A DNA stretch of 64,000 bases from an uncultured Prevotellaceae bacterium (lineage in GTDB: Bacteria > Bacteroidota > Bacteroidia > Bacteroidales > Bacteroidaceae). The stretch covers positions 124,001 through 188,000 of the forward strand of contig CACXSA010000001.1 in assembly GCA_902770195.1 (NCBI GenBank), in the 5' to 3' direction. Positions 45,206-54,954 of the stretch are shown piece by piece (the first letter of the stretch is position 1; each line of letters opens with the position of its first letter). A model generated the notes under the pieces. The model did not search any database and had not been told where the DNA came from. It was given only the letters and a program-made list of their open reading frames with translations. The position numbers and the translations under genes were made by a program.

Positions 45206-48200
45206 ATTCTATCTTCATTCCATTAGAATAAGGATTAAGACCCACCAAGCTTGCTCAGGCTCAACCACTTCGATATTCTATCTTCATTCCATTAGAATAA
45301 GGATTAAGACAGAAAAAGCTTGCGACTGGTTCGAGGATGTTATGCTATTCTATCTTCATTCCATTAGAATAAGGATTAAGACGTTGGTCTCCTGGAAGTT
45401 CTTAACACCTTCGTCTATATTCTATCTTCATTCCATTAGAATAAGGATTAAGACAAGCATTGTCATATCTCTTAGAGTTATTCTGTAATATTCTATCTTC
45501 ATTCCATTAGAATAAGGATTAAGACACAGCCTGTTTGGCAAAAGTGCGACCTACAACGATATTCTATCTTCATTCCATTAGAATAAGGATTAAGACATTG
45601 GGCACTTGCCCGTTATTCCGTACGCTGGTGTTTATTCTATCTTCATTCCATTAGAATAAGGATTAAGACGAAGTCCTTGACGCGAATAAAGCGTTCTCCA
45701 ATCTATTCTATCTTCATTCCATTAGAATAAGGATTAAGACAACGACTTACCTGCCTTGCTACTCTCCGAATTAATTCTATCTTCATTCCATTAGAATAAG
45801 GATTAAGACTCGACGATCTTCACCTCATCCTTAGCAACCTTAATATTCTATCTTCATTCCATTAGAATAAGGATTAAGACGTCATGCTCGCGAGAGATCT
45901 TGGCAGAGAAGCCAATTCTATCTTCATTCCATTAGAATAAGGATTAAGACACGATAGGGTGAACCTCTCTGGCGCCTACCATGAGGTATTCTATCTTCAT
46001 TCCATTAGAATAAGGATTAAGACTATTCGTCCTTGCAAGAAACCAACACTACGCTCATCATTCTATCTTCATTCCATTAGAATAAGGATTAAGACAATTA
46101 CTTACCGAGAGGAAGAACGGGGATTGAACCGATTCTATCTTCATTCCATTAGAATAAGGATTAGGACGCTTCCGCAGGCACTTGCCCATCTTTCAGCCGG
46201 CATTCTATCTTCATTCCATTAGAATAAGGATTAAGACTGTCACCTGAGCCATGTTCCCCTCGGTTGAAAGATATTCTATCTTCATTCCATTAGAATAAGG
46301 ATTAAGACGCTTCCTCGTCATACTTACCTTTACTGAACTCAGATTCTATCTTCATTCCATTAGAATAAGGATTAAGACTAACAGTAGTCACCCTCTGTCA
46401 TTTCCTGATCGGATTCTATCTTCATTCCATTAGAATAAGGATTAAGACACCTCTGTTACTAAGCCCTTCTCCACTTTGGGGGATTCTATCTTCATTCCAT
46501 TAGAATAAGGATTAAGACTTGCAGAGGTGCTTTGTGGCAACGCCGTCTTTTAATTCTATCTTCATTCCATTAGAATAAGGATTAAGACTTGGTGGCCACG
46601 CCGTTACGGATTTCGGCATGCCAATTCTATCTTCATTCCATTAGAATAAGGATTAAGACTGTTACGACTGTTGTTAACTGTTAAAACTGCGATAGATTCT
46701 ATCTTCATTCCATTAGAATAAGGATTAAGACGACTTCTTAGTGGTTTCAACCATTCTGACGTTCTTTATTCTATCTTCATTCCATTAGAATAAGGATTAA
46801 GACTTGTCGGTGGTCAGCTTACTGGTCTCCTTGTAGGAATTCTATCTTCATTCCATTAGAATAAGGATTAAGACACGTGTGGCACATTGAGTTGCCTTCA
46901 ACATAGAATTCTATCTTCATTCCATTAGAATAAGGATTAAGACGAAGCTACCTTCTGCCCAGAGGGGACAGTCAAATATTCTATCTTCATTCCATAAGAA
47001 TAAGGATTAAGACACGTGTGGCACATTGAGTTGCCTTCAACATAGAATTCTATCTTCATTCCATTAGAATAAGGATTAAGACCTGTCGGTACTTTCGCCG
47101 AAGATGGCCTGTAAAAATTCTATCTTCATTCCATTAGAATAAGGATTAAGACCGGACAGCCCAGCCAATTGAGAAGCAAAGAAACAATTCTATCTTCATT
47201 CCATTAGAATAAGGATTAAGACGCCGTTTCGATTACCTCTGCGGTTGAGTTACGAATTCTATCTTCATTCCATTAGAATAAGGATTAAGACGGAGCTGGA
47301 ACAGAATTGTAGGCCTTCCTGTAGTTATTCTATCTTCATTCCATTAGAATAAGGATTAAGACAAAATCCATCTGGGACCGTGATAACCGATACCGAATTC
47401 TATCTTCATTCCATTAGAATAAGGATTAAGACGTGGTGTCCACCTGAGCGGTCTGAGCGTTAACACATTCTATCTTCATTCCATTAGAATAAGGATTAAG
47501 ACCATCAGCGTTGCGAGTCTCCATAGTCGAGCCAATATTCTATCTTCATTCCATTAGAATAAGGATTAAGACAGTCATTGTGGTGTCACGGCGAACGAGA
47601 ACTGGATTCTATCTTCATTCCATTAGAATAAGGATTAAGACGTCATAGGTCGCTTGCTCGTGACGGTCAGGTTCTATTCTATCTTCATTCCATTAGAATA
47701 AGGATTAAGACTTAACACTAAGGATGCTATCGCCCTGAGCATTTATTCTATCTTCATTCCATTAGAATAAGGATTAAGACAACTGGGTCTCCGTAAGAGA
47801 TGTAACGCTCATGGCTATTCTATCTTCATTCCATTAGAATAAGGATTAAGACCGAACATTCCGGCACCGATCCACAGACCTGTTTATTCTATCTTCATTC
47901 CATTAGAATAAGGATTAAGACCTTTTCGCGCCAACAGTTTCTGGGATTAACTATAATTCTATCTTCATTCCATTAGAATAAGGATTAAGACTACTCGATC
48001 TTCGAAAGATTCTTCACAGTCCACCTTATTCTATCTTCATTCCATTAGAATAAGGATTAAGACCAGCCGTGTCGATAGCAGCAATCTGCGAGCGGTATTC
48101 TATCTTCATTCCATTAGAATAAGGATTAAGACGACCTTAAGCAGATTGAACATCCCCTTGTCTACGTATTCTATCTTCATTCCATTAGAATAAGGATTAA

Positions 48201-50004
48201 GACAAATCAACGAAGTAGTAACCGACGCCGATTTCATTAAATTCTATCTTCATTCCATTAGAATAAGGATTAAGACTCTTCAACCCCGTTGGAATCATCA
48301 GTCCGGTATGTATTCTATCTTCATTCCATTAGAATAAGGATTAAGACAGCTTAACGCCTACGCTGTAGCGGGTGCAATCAAATTCTATCTTCATTCCATT
48401 AGAATAAGGATTAAGACTAACGACTACAGGAGCTTCTGTTTCCTCATTTGTATTCTATCTTCATTCCATTAGAATAAGGATTAAGACGATCTTGTCTGCA
48501 TCCTCTGACTTCTTGCTCTGAATTCTATCTTCATTCCATTAGAATAAGGATTAAGACAAGACAGTTGTACAGCATTTGAAACCGATGCGGGGATTCTATC
48601 TTCATTCCATTAGAATAAGGATTAAGACATATGAATTACGATAGACAACGAGGTCTGTCGTATTATTCTATCTTCATTCCATTAGAATAAGGATTAAGAC
48701 TGATGTCGGTAGCTGATGCCTTTACTGTAAACAGATTCTATCTTCATTCCATTAGAATAAGGATTAAGACTTTAATTTTGGCCACAAACAAAGCATTGGT
48801 ATAATTCTATCTTCATTCCATTAGAATAAGGATTAAGACATCTACCTTTTCAGAAACATAAGTTTCTTTAAAGAATTCTATCTTCATTCCATTAGAATAA
48901 GGATTAAGACACACCAATGTTATTAGCGGTCACGGTAAACGTAATTCTATCTTCATTCCATTAGAATAAGGATTAAGACTCCGAACGAAAACGTCCGACT
49001 CCTTGCCGAGGTCGAATTCTATCTTCATTCCATTAGAATAAGGATTAAGACCACTGCTTCCAACCTGTGCTGTCCGGCTGGGGCATTCTATCTTCATTCC
49101 ATTAGAATAAGGATTAAGACAAGTTGAATGTGTAAGTAATGTCACCCTTGGTGAATTCTATCTTCATTCCATTAGAATAAGGATTAAGACCCAAACGCAA
49201 TTGTGTTCTCCTCGGTGGTTACCGATTCTATCTTCATTCCATTAGAATAAGGATTAAGACCAATCCAGTCAGCACACTCTTGGAATAACGCCTTTATTCC
49301 TTCATTCCATTAGAATAAGGATTAAGACAGGCTGTAGGTCTTCTTAGCATTAGAGAAGATAATTCTATCTTCATTCCATTAGAATAAGGATTAAGACTGC
49401 ATATCGTCAGCCAGTTCCTCACACTCCTGGGGTATTCTATCTTCATTCCATTAGAATAAGGATTAAGACACGTTGAAATCGTCGCCGTTTATTGAGTCGG
49501 TCAATTCTATCTTCATTCCATTAGAATAAGGATTAAGACCAGTGAATACCAGAAGACCTCAGTGAACTTGTAATTCTATCTTCATTCCATTAGAATAAGG
49601 ATTAAGACTGGCAACCTGTTGCGTTTTCACCACTGAAACCGATATTCTATCTTCATTCCATAAGAATAAGGATTAAGACCAAACCAGGCGTACGAACAGT
49701 CAGAATGAGCTATTCTATCTTCATTCCATTAGAATAAGGATTAAGACAGAAGCGCGGCGAGTAGAAGTGGTAGAAGAGCTATTCTATCTTCATTCCATTA
49801 GAATAAGGATTAAGACGCGGCGATCTCCTTGTACTCAGTGCGAGTATAAGTAAATTCTATCTTCATTCCATTAGAATAAGGATTAAGACCAGTGGGTACG
49901 TGTTTCTTCGCGAGAGAAGTTTACATTCTATCTTCATTCCATTAGAATAAGGATTAAGACCGAAGCGTGAGCTCAATTGGGTTGTCGATTGTAATTCTAT
50001 GTTC
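45206..50004 (+). CRISPR. CRISPR array, 68 full repeats plus a truncated last repeat
   Basis: The 36-bp repeat begins ATTCTATCTTCATTCC and ends AATAAGGATTAAGAC. I count 68 repeats from 45206 to 49960 and a last partial one at 49994-50004, with about 68 spacers, mostly 33-37 bases. Transcription should run left to right: the 3' end ATTAAGAC fits a type III 8-nt crRNA tag, the AT-rich leader is on the left and degenerate repeats are on the right. Variant repeats: 46132-46167 (ends ATTAGGAC), 46978-47013 and 49644-49679 (CCATAAGAA), 49296-49328 (33 bp, TAT missing). One spacer occurs twice (46875-46907 and 47014-47046). No cas1 or cas2 lies in the window. Confidence 0.99.
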
Positions 50005-50028
50005 TGTTTTCAAGAGGTACAACTCTTA

Positions 50029-51105
50029 TTAGATTTTTACAGACAGGTCTATTGGGGGAAGAAGTTCTGGAGTGTAAATTGGCAGGTGATTCTTTATACC
50101 AGCCTTGTTCAGCCTATCGACAAAGGCGTTTATATGTTCCACAAGAGGGTCAAGGTTATGGTTTCTAAAGGAGTGCAATAAATGTAAGGAGGTGATTTGC
50201 AACGAATCCAGGTCAATGTTCAGTTCCACGAATGATATAAGGAACAGCTGTAAATCTTGATTTTTGATTTTTTCGCATATATCAAGCAAGGCTTGGTCAT
50301 CATCCAACTTTTCTAGGTATTCGTCGGTTATCATCGGGTCAACGTCTTTGATGGAAAGAAGGCATCTGAATCCCTGTCGTCTCAATGTGGCCATTGTTTG
50401 GACTTTTATATAAGGGTATAGATCCAATGTGCCTGGACTATGGATTTCCTGGGGCTTAATGTTGTATTTCTGGCATACACTTTTATACGAGGATGTGAGA
50501 TTCTCAAGGCATTGGGCAAGTTCACTCTCATCCTTACCAAGTGCATTGGTATTTATGTATTCCCACATGCTATCATCGCTTTCCGCCTGGATATAGAGTT
50601 GATGAAGGAGCCTGTCTTGTTGTTCGATGTAAATTTCCGACCTGTTCCCTGACGTACTTGTAGAGAACAGGATGTCCGCATCAATAGTATTAAGACCGCT
50701 CAAGATGTCTTGGATGGCTTTCTCGCGATTGTATTCAGGATAGATTATTGGCAGATGCTCGCGAATTCTCGAAAGGTTACCATAGTGCTTGGCTTTTCTT
50801 TCTACTTCAACTTTTGCCCTCAGTTTGACAATCGTCTCTTGCGATGCGGAACCGTCCTCGCCGATGTAAGATTCAAAATCATCAGCAAAATCTTTTTTGC
50901 CGGATTCATATTCCACATTGAGATATTCCTCTGCTTCCTTACATCCCATATCGAGTGCTTTCTTTATGAAATAGTTGGCAAGTATTTCATTTTGTGTGGT
51001 ACCGATACCTTGGCTATACAGAATGCCAAGGCGAAGGAAAGCCTTTGGATCTTTCCCTCCCCAGACAGCCTTTAACGCATCATCAAATGGTAGTAATTGC
51101 TTCAT
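50029..51105 (-). CDS. Sel1-like/helical repeat protein of unknown function
   Basis: A 358-residue, mostly helical protein. Residues about 18-55 (DPKAFLRLGILYSQGIGTTQNEILANYFIKKALDMGCKEA) form one clear Sel1/TPR-like unit; the rest is helical without clear repeats. Such units usually bind proteins. It starts 15 bases after the AAA+ gene stop, so it is the last gene of the ECF-sigma operon and may be an adaptor for the ATPase. It ends 24 bases from the CRISPR array, on the opposite strand. Confidence 0.65.
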   Translation of the reverse strand: MKQLLPFDDALKAVWGGKDPKAFLRLGILYSQGIGTTQNEILANYFIKKALDMGCKEAEEYLNVEYESGKKDFADDFESYIGEDGSASQETIVKLRAKVEVERKAKHYGNLSRIREHLPIIYPEYNREKAIQDILSGLNTIDADILFSTSTSGNRSEIYIEQQDRLLHQLYIQAESDDSMWEYINTNALGKDESELAQCLENLTSSYKSVCQKYNIKPQEIHSPGTLDLYPYIKVQTMATLRRQGFRCLLSIKDVDPMITDEYLEKLDDDQALLDICEKIKNQDLQLFLISFVELNIDLDSLQITSLHLLHSFRNHNLDPLVEHINAFVDRLNKAGIKNHLPIYTPELLPPIDLSVKI

Positions 51106-51120
51106 CGTATTGGATTTCGT

Positions 51121-53196
51121 TTAGGCATTGAAGCCCACCTGGCGGCGGGGTTTTAGTTCTATCATGCGAGGGTTAAACTTCTTATAGCCTTCCTCTACAT
51201 CCGAGACGAGGATATGTTGGTAGTCCTTGATAGGAGCAAGGGTGACACGGTTTGCCATGGCTGGAATGATTCCGTTTCTGATAAACTGTTCCACCCAACG
51301 GGCATTACCGAAATTCTTGGTGTGTTGTGATAGAGTGTCGCTGATCCTCTGGCGAAGGATGTTCTTTGCTTCATCACAGAGGATATAATCGTCTTTTCCT
51401 AACAAATGTAGCGCAATCTCCATCAGTTGGTCGGCATCGTAGTCGCTAAATCGATACTTATAGGGAAAACGTCCCATAAGTCCTGGGTTCGAGTTTAGCA
51501 TGGCATCCATTTCCTTCTCATAACCAGCAAAGATGATGACCATATCAGGATTTGGTTGTGAAAGAACTGTCAATAGGCTGTCAATGACCTTGGCTCCGTA
51601 GTCCTTCCTGTCTGCTGTACCCTCATAGAGGTTGTATGCCTCGTCGATAAAGAGCACATTTCCTCTCGCTTCCTCCAAAACTGCTTTCATGTTCTCTTCC
51701 GTTTCCCCGATATAGCGACCCACGAGTCTTGTGCGGTCTGCACAGATCACATCGCCTTTTGAAAGCAGGCCGATGGAGTGGTATATCTTACCAAGCATCC
51801 TTGCGACTGTCGTCTTGCCAGTACCGGGATTCCCTGTGAAGATAGCATGTTGTGCAGCCTTGTTTGACGTGTGGAAACCTGCTTTGCTGCGCTCTATGAA
51901 GAAGCGGCTTTGGTTGGCCGTCGTCGTAATACTCTTTTTGATGTCATCCAGTCCAACCATCTCGTTGAGTTCACGTATGCTATCCTCGAACTCTGATGCA
52001 GAGTTAGGCAGGAGGTCAAGGGGGATGTCTTCAATAGGTAATTGGGGCAATTCTTCCTTCTCGGACATGATGTCATCAATTGCACGACAGAGATAGCGCG
52101 GAGAGACTTCCTCTGCCACATACCGACGGATACTGCTCAATGACCATGTGGAGAAACAGCCACGTTCGTGATGATCTGAGATTGCCCTTGCAAGAGCATT
52201 CTTAGTGGATTCAGATGGTTCGAGGTGCTCATTATCCAGTTCCCTCATGAATGCCTGGACGAGTTCAAAACCGCTGTACGGACGTTGGCTAACCACATTC
52301 CCGCTCATAAACAGTTCCTTCAGTGAGGGATATACATCCATTACACTCTCGATTTCCTGTTTGCCACCACATAGCCAAAGTTTGTATTTCTCCTTATCCT
52401 CACAGATTTTCTCTATAATCTTTCGCGAGACTACCTTTCCGCCTGTGTTGAGCAAGGCTCCTGGGTTAGTCAGGCAAAAGACTTGATTGGTGGTATTGTT
52501 CAACTTCTCATTCAGTGGCTCAAAAGGATTTTGTAGGGCTGCATTATAGAGAGTGTTGCAGTCAACATGAATATAGTAATAGCCTGGAACGGCGAGTTTC
52601 TGGAAAGACTCAAGGATTTCTTCGTTCCAGTCCCTATTTGTGGTATAGATCAGAAGATTTCTGCTGACTTTCAGTTCTCTGCCTCTCAGTCCTTTGCGAA
52701 ATTCATTGTAAATCTTCAGCTGCCTGCATTCCAAAGCATACTTTCTTAACTCTGAGGTGCCAGGAGTCGTAGAGAGAACATCCCAACTTGATTCTGTGTT
52801 CTCGATACAGGTGGTAAGGATGTCTTCGATACTACAGATTGGACACATCGTTAATGGTTGCTGCATAACGTTCAAAGACTTATCTACCTCAAAGTCAATA
52901 CGTGCAAGGGCACCATTGTTCTTGTCACGGAGTAAAAGGAAGTATCTCCCTGGCAACCAAATACGGAAGGAAAGCATGACGATACTTACATTGATGCTGT
53001 TCTCGCGATTGAACTTATATGTTACATCGCTGTTGCACATGGGAAAATAATCGTCTGTATAGACAAAGCTAGTGAAACGCCCCTCTTTAATCATCGACCC
53101 TTTTTTTGCTTGGATGTTCACAATAATGCAGCCATCTGTATAGTCTGCAATGTCACTTGTTGATAATGATAGCTCAATTTTTCTAATATCCTCCAT
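51121..53196 (-). CDS. AAA+ ATPase, CbbX/SpoVK type, second copy in the window
   Basis: I choose the ATG ending at 53196 (MEDIRKIELSLST): an upstream in-frame ATG at 53259 would have to be translated through a terminator hairpin (53212-53245). About 691 residues. Residues 1-400 have an N-terminal beta domain and other parts I do not recognise, with a CPIC pair near 120. The AAA+ module, about 410-691, has GNPGTGKTTVARMLG near 452, GNVLFIDEAYNLYEG near 511, NPGLMGRFPYKYRF and GNARWVEQFI. Its AAA+ part resembles that of the ATPase at 19380 (same LSKGxV.CDR and FIDEAY phrases). Third gene of the ECF-sigma operon. Confidence 0.85.
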   Translation of the reverse strand: MEDIRKIELSLSTSDIADYTDGCIIVNIQAKKGSMIKEGRFTSFVYTDDYFPMCNSDVTYKFNRENSINVSIVMLSFRIWLPGRYFLLLRDKNNGALARIDFEVDKSLNVMQQPLTMCPICSIEDILTTCIENTESSWDVLSTTPGTSELRKYALECRQLKIYNEFRKGLRGRELKVSRNLLIYTTNRDWNEEILESFQKLAVPGYYYIHVDCNTLYNAALQNPFEPLNEKLNNTTNQVFCLTNPGALLNTGGKVVSRKIIEKICEDKEKYKLWLCGGKQEIESVMDVYPSLKELFMSGNVVSQRPYSGFELVQAFMRELDNEHLEPSESTKNALARAISDHHERGCFSTWSLSSIRRYVAEEVSPRYLCRAIDDIMSEKEELPQLPIEDIPLDLLPNSASEFEDSIRELNEMVGLDDIKKSITTTANQSRFFIERSKAGFHTSNKAAQHAIFTGNPGTGKTTVARMLGKIYHSIGLLSKGDVICADRTRLVGRYIGETEENMKAVLEEARGNVLFIDEAYNLYEGTADRKDYGAKVIDSLLTVLSQPNPDMVIIFAGYEKEMDAMLNSNPGLMGRFPYKYRFSDYDADQLMEIALHLLGKDDYILCDEAKNILRQRISDTLSQHTKNFGNARWVEQFIRNGIIPAMANRVTLAPIKDYQHILVSDVEEGYKKFNPRMIELKPRRQVGFNA

Positions 53197-53211
53197 AATC
53201 CCAGAATAAAA

Positions 53212-53245
53212 ACCAAAAGAAAGAGCCACCGGAGTAGCTCTTTCT
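53212..53245 (-). terminator. Terminator after the C39-like/RyR gene
   Basis: A 9-bp stem (AGAAAGAGC / GCTCTTTCT, 53218-53226 and 53237-53245) with a 10-base loop, followed on the minus strand by TTTTGGTTTTT. It sits between the RyR gene and the AAA+ gene and may lower expression of the downstream pair. Confidence 0.75.
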
Positions 53246-53284
53246 ATCATGCCAAACAAAAAAAATTATAATTTTATCATTTCC

Positions 53285-54262
53285 TTAGCCTTGTTTCGTG
53301 TCGTTTAGCCCTAATTTTTTTACTAATTTGATAGTGTTATAGGCCATGAGGCGGTCATACTCCTTTTCATCATCAGGAAGTGCGGTATATGGAAGTATGC
53401 AAGGGTCTTGTTTCTTCTCTTCATTCCTTGTCTTGCCGTATGACCATCCGCGTTCTATCATCTTCTCTGCCCATATTTCATGAGCATTTTCAGCAATGGC
53501 TTCTATGAGTTCTTCAAGGTTCTCATTGAGGGGGATAGAGTCCACATTAATAGGATGTGGTTCATATTCTTCTACGGACTGAAATACCTGAATCATGTAG
53601 TTATGGGATTCTTTCCATGCATTGAGGAAATCAGAAACAGGTACCTTCTTGACGTATGGATCTTCATAAGGGTCAAAGATGGTTACGGTAACATCGTCTA
53701 TCTTGGTCACTACAACAGCATGATTGGTCAAGTCCTCCAAGTCAATTTCCTCTGCATAAAGTTTCTCTCGATCAACTCCAACAACAACGTCATTATCGTT
53801 ATCAAGCGCATGACGGATGTCATCTACTGTGGAATCATATCTTCTGCTTACAAACAATCCTGAAAAAGCTAACAGATTACCTAAACAATAAAGTGGCGTT
53901 CCTTCTGGCTTTAGCCAATCGTTCTTTCTTGCGGTATCAATCAGATTTTCTTTATCGTAGGTGATATGATGACGTTGTAGAATGAAGATTTCGCATAGCA
54001 CGGCACAGACATTTTCTCCACTTAACGCAGCCATCTGAAGCATGGGCAAAACCTCGCTTTGCAATGGAATGGTCGATGCTTCTTCGCTTGGCGATGCGGC
54101 ATAGTCGATTACATCCTCTGCCTGAAGAGCGACGTTAAGAACCTCCTGCAACTGCTGGTCTTTCTTTAAAGCCTGAAGCACTTGCTCAGTTTCTTCTTTA
54201 CTGGTGTTGCCATCAAGATAGGCGGCCAGCAATTCGTCGGATATCAAGTCTTTATTTGCCAT
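53285..54262 (-). CDS. C39-like peptidase-fold protein with C-terminal RyR domain
   Basis: A 325-residue protein. Residues 1-50 are a helical anti-sigma-like start (LISDELLAAYLDGNTSKEE). The middle has a papain/C39-like pattern: Cys86 and Cys90 in ENVCAVLCEIFIL, His181 in TNHAVVVTKID and Asp197 in TIFDPYED, a plausible Cys-His-Asp triad. Residues about 256-318 are a clear ryanodine-receptor (RyR) repeat: EIWAEKMIERGWSYGKTRNEEKKQ then PCILPYTALPDDEKEYDR. RyR domains in bacteria are scarce and often found in conflict-type systems. It overlaps the ECF sigma gene by 11 bases and may act as its anti-sigma or sensor. Confidence 0.78.
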   Translation of the reverse strand: MANKDLISDELLAAYLDGNTSKEETEQVLQALKKDQQLQEVLNVALQAEDVIDYAASPSEEASTIPLQSEVLPMLQMAALSGENVCAVLCEIFILQRHHITYDKENLIDTARKNDWLKPEGTPLYCLGNLLAFSGLFVSRRYDSTVDDIRHALDNDNDVVVGVDREKLYAEEIDLEDLTNHAVVVTKIDDVTVTIFDPYEDPYVKKVPVSDFLNAWKESHNYMIQVFQSVEEYEPHPINVDSIPLNENLEELIEAIAENAHEIWAEKMIERGWSYGKTRNEEKKQDPCILPYTALPDDEKEYDRLMAYNTIKLVKKLGLNDTKQG

Positions 54263-54806
54263 ATTCGTTGATGTCTTTTAGGGCGATACGGGTAAGTTGT
54301 GCCATGGAGCGCCGTTTTATATTGTACAGGTTCGCGGTTGTGATGTTCATCTCCCGCGCCAGTTCTTCTGGTTCGCAGTCTTCAAGGATGAGCCGACGGA
54401 TGACATATACATATCTCTTCGTCGGCATAGTCTCGAGAAGCCGTTCCATATCATATTCTATAGTCACATCTGATTCTGGTGCAGCTATGTATTCTTGTTT
54501 GTCATAAGGAGACTCTCTGCTGACATTATCTATCATTCTGGTCCGTTTCTTAATGAAGAAGCGGGTGGCGAGAATCTTCAGCCATTGGTACACAGAACTG
54601 CGATATTCGAAGTTCCGCAGTTTAAAGGCATCATCCTCCATGAGATAAAGGTAGAGTTCGTTGACCAGTTCATCATATTCCACTTCGTAGTCGAATACAA
54701 TGTTCATGATACTACAGAACAATGGCTTGCATTTGACGAAGAAGAAGTTCTCCGTCACGTACCCATCACGTTCTATCAGTCCTTTTACTATCTCTTGGTC
54801 AGTCAT
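54252..54806 (-). CDS. ECF-type sigma factor
   Basis: A 184-residue RNA polymerase sigma factor. Region 2 lies near 40-90 (EYDELVNELYLYLMED ... SSVYQWLKILATRFFIKKRTR), region 4 near 125-178 (LLETMPTKRYVYVIRRLILEDCEPEELAREMNITTANLYNIKRRSMAQL), the helix-turn-helix being PEELAREMNITTANLYNIKRR. The Bacteroidota-type linker holds acidic residues. It heads a four-gene unit with the RyR protein, AAA+ ATPase and Sel1-like protein, which it probably controls together with itself. Confidence 0.88.
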   Translation of the reverse strand: MTDQEIVKGLIERDGYVTENFFFVKCKPLFCSIMNIVFDYEVEYDELVNELYLYLMEDDAFKLRNFEYRSSVYQWLKILATRFFIKKRTRMIDNVSRESPYDKQEYIAAPESDVTIEYDMERLLETMPTKRYVYVIRRLILEDCEPEELAREMNITTANLYNIKRRSMAQLTRIALKDINEYGK

Positions 54807-54826
54807 TATTGTCGGCTTAACAGGGG

Positions 54827-54834
54827 CAAAGATA
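54827..54834 (-). promoter_or_regulatory. Putative -7 box of the ECF sigma operon
   Basis: The minus strand reads TATCTTTG, 21 bases before the sigma start codon. The expected -33 area is a T/A run without TTTG. Confidence 0.5.
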
Positions 54835-54870
54835 GTAATTTTTTTTTGTATAAAGAAAAAAAGTTTTTAT

Positions 54871-54950
54871 TTTTGCTGCCACCCTGCCACCAAATGGCGT
54901 CAAACGCCCTGTTTAAAGGGAAAATTGGTGGCAGCAGGGTGGCAGCAAAA
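54871..54950. repeat. Long hairpin at the 3' side of the VirE_N gene
   Basis: Left arm 54871-54893 (TTTTGCTGCCACCCTGC then CACCAA) pairs with 54925-54950 (TTGGTGG, then CAGGGTGGCAGCAAAA), with a 3-base bulge. The 31-base loop carries two small stems (GGCGT/ACGCC and CCC/GGG). The stop codon of the gene is 4 bases away. A related hairpin is at 57062-57140. Confidence 0.85.
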
Positions 54951-54954
54951 TGGC

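Noticed and set aside
45959..46222. Open frame within the CRISPR array coding for repeated SFYLHSIRIRIKT-like units
   Set aside because: The repeated peptide is only the translated CRISPR repeat.
48930..49145. Minus-strand frame in the CRISPR array coding for repeated SLNPYSNGMKIE-like units
   Set aside because: Again a translation of the repeat, on the opposite strand. Such false proteins are common in array regions.
53197..53259. N-terminal extension of the second AAA+ ATPase (MFGMIERATPVALS)
   Set aside because: It is encoded by the terminator hairpin of the preceding gene; the ATG ending at 53196 is a better start.
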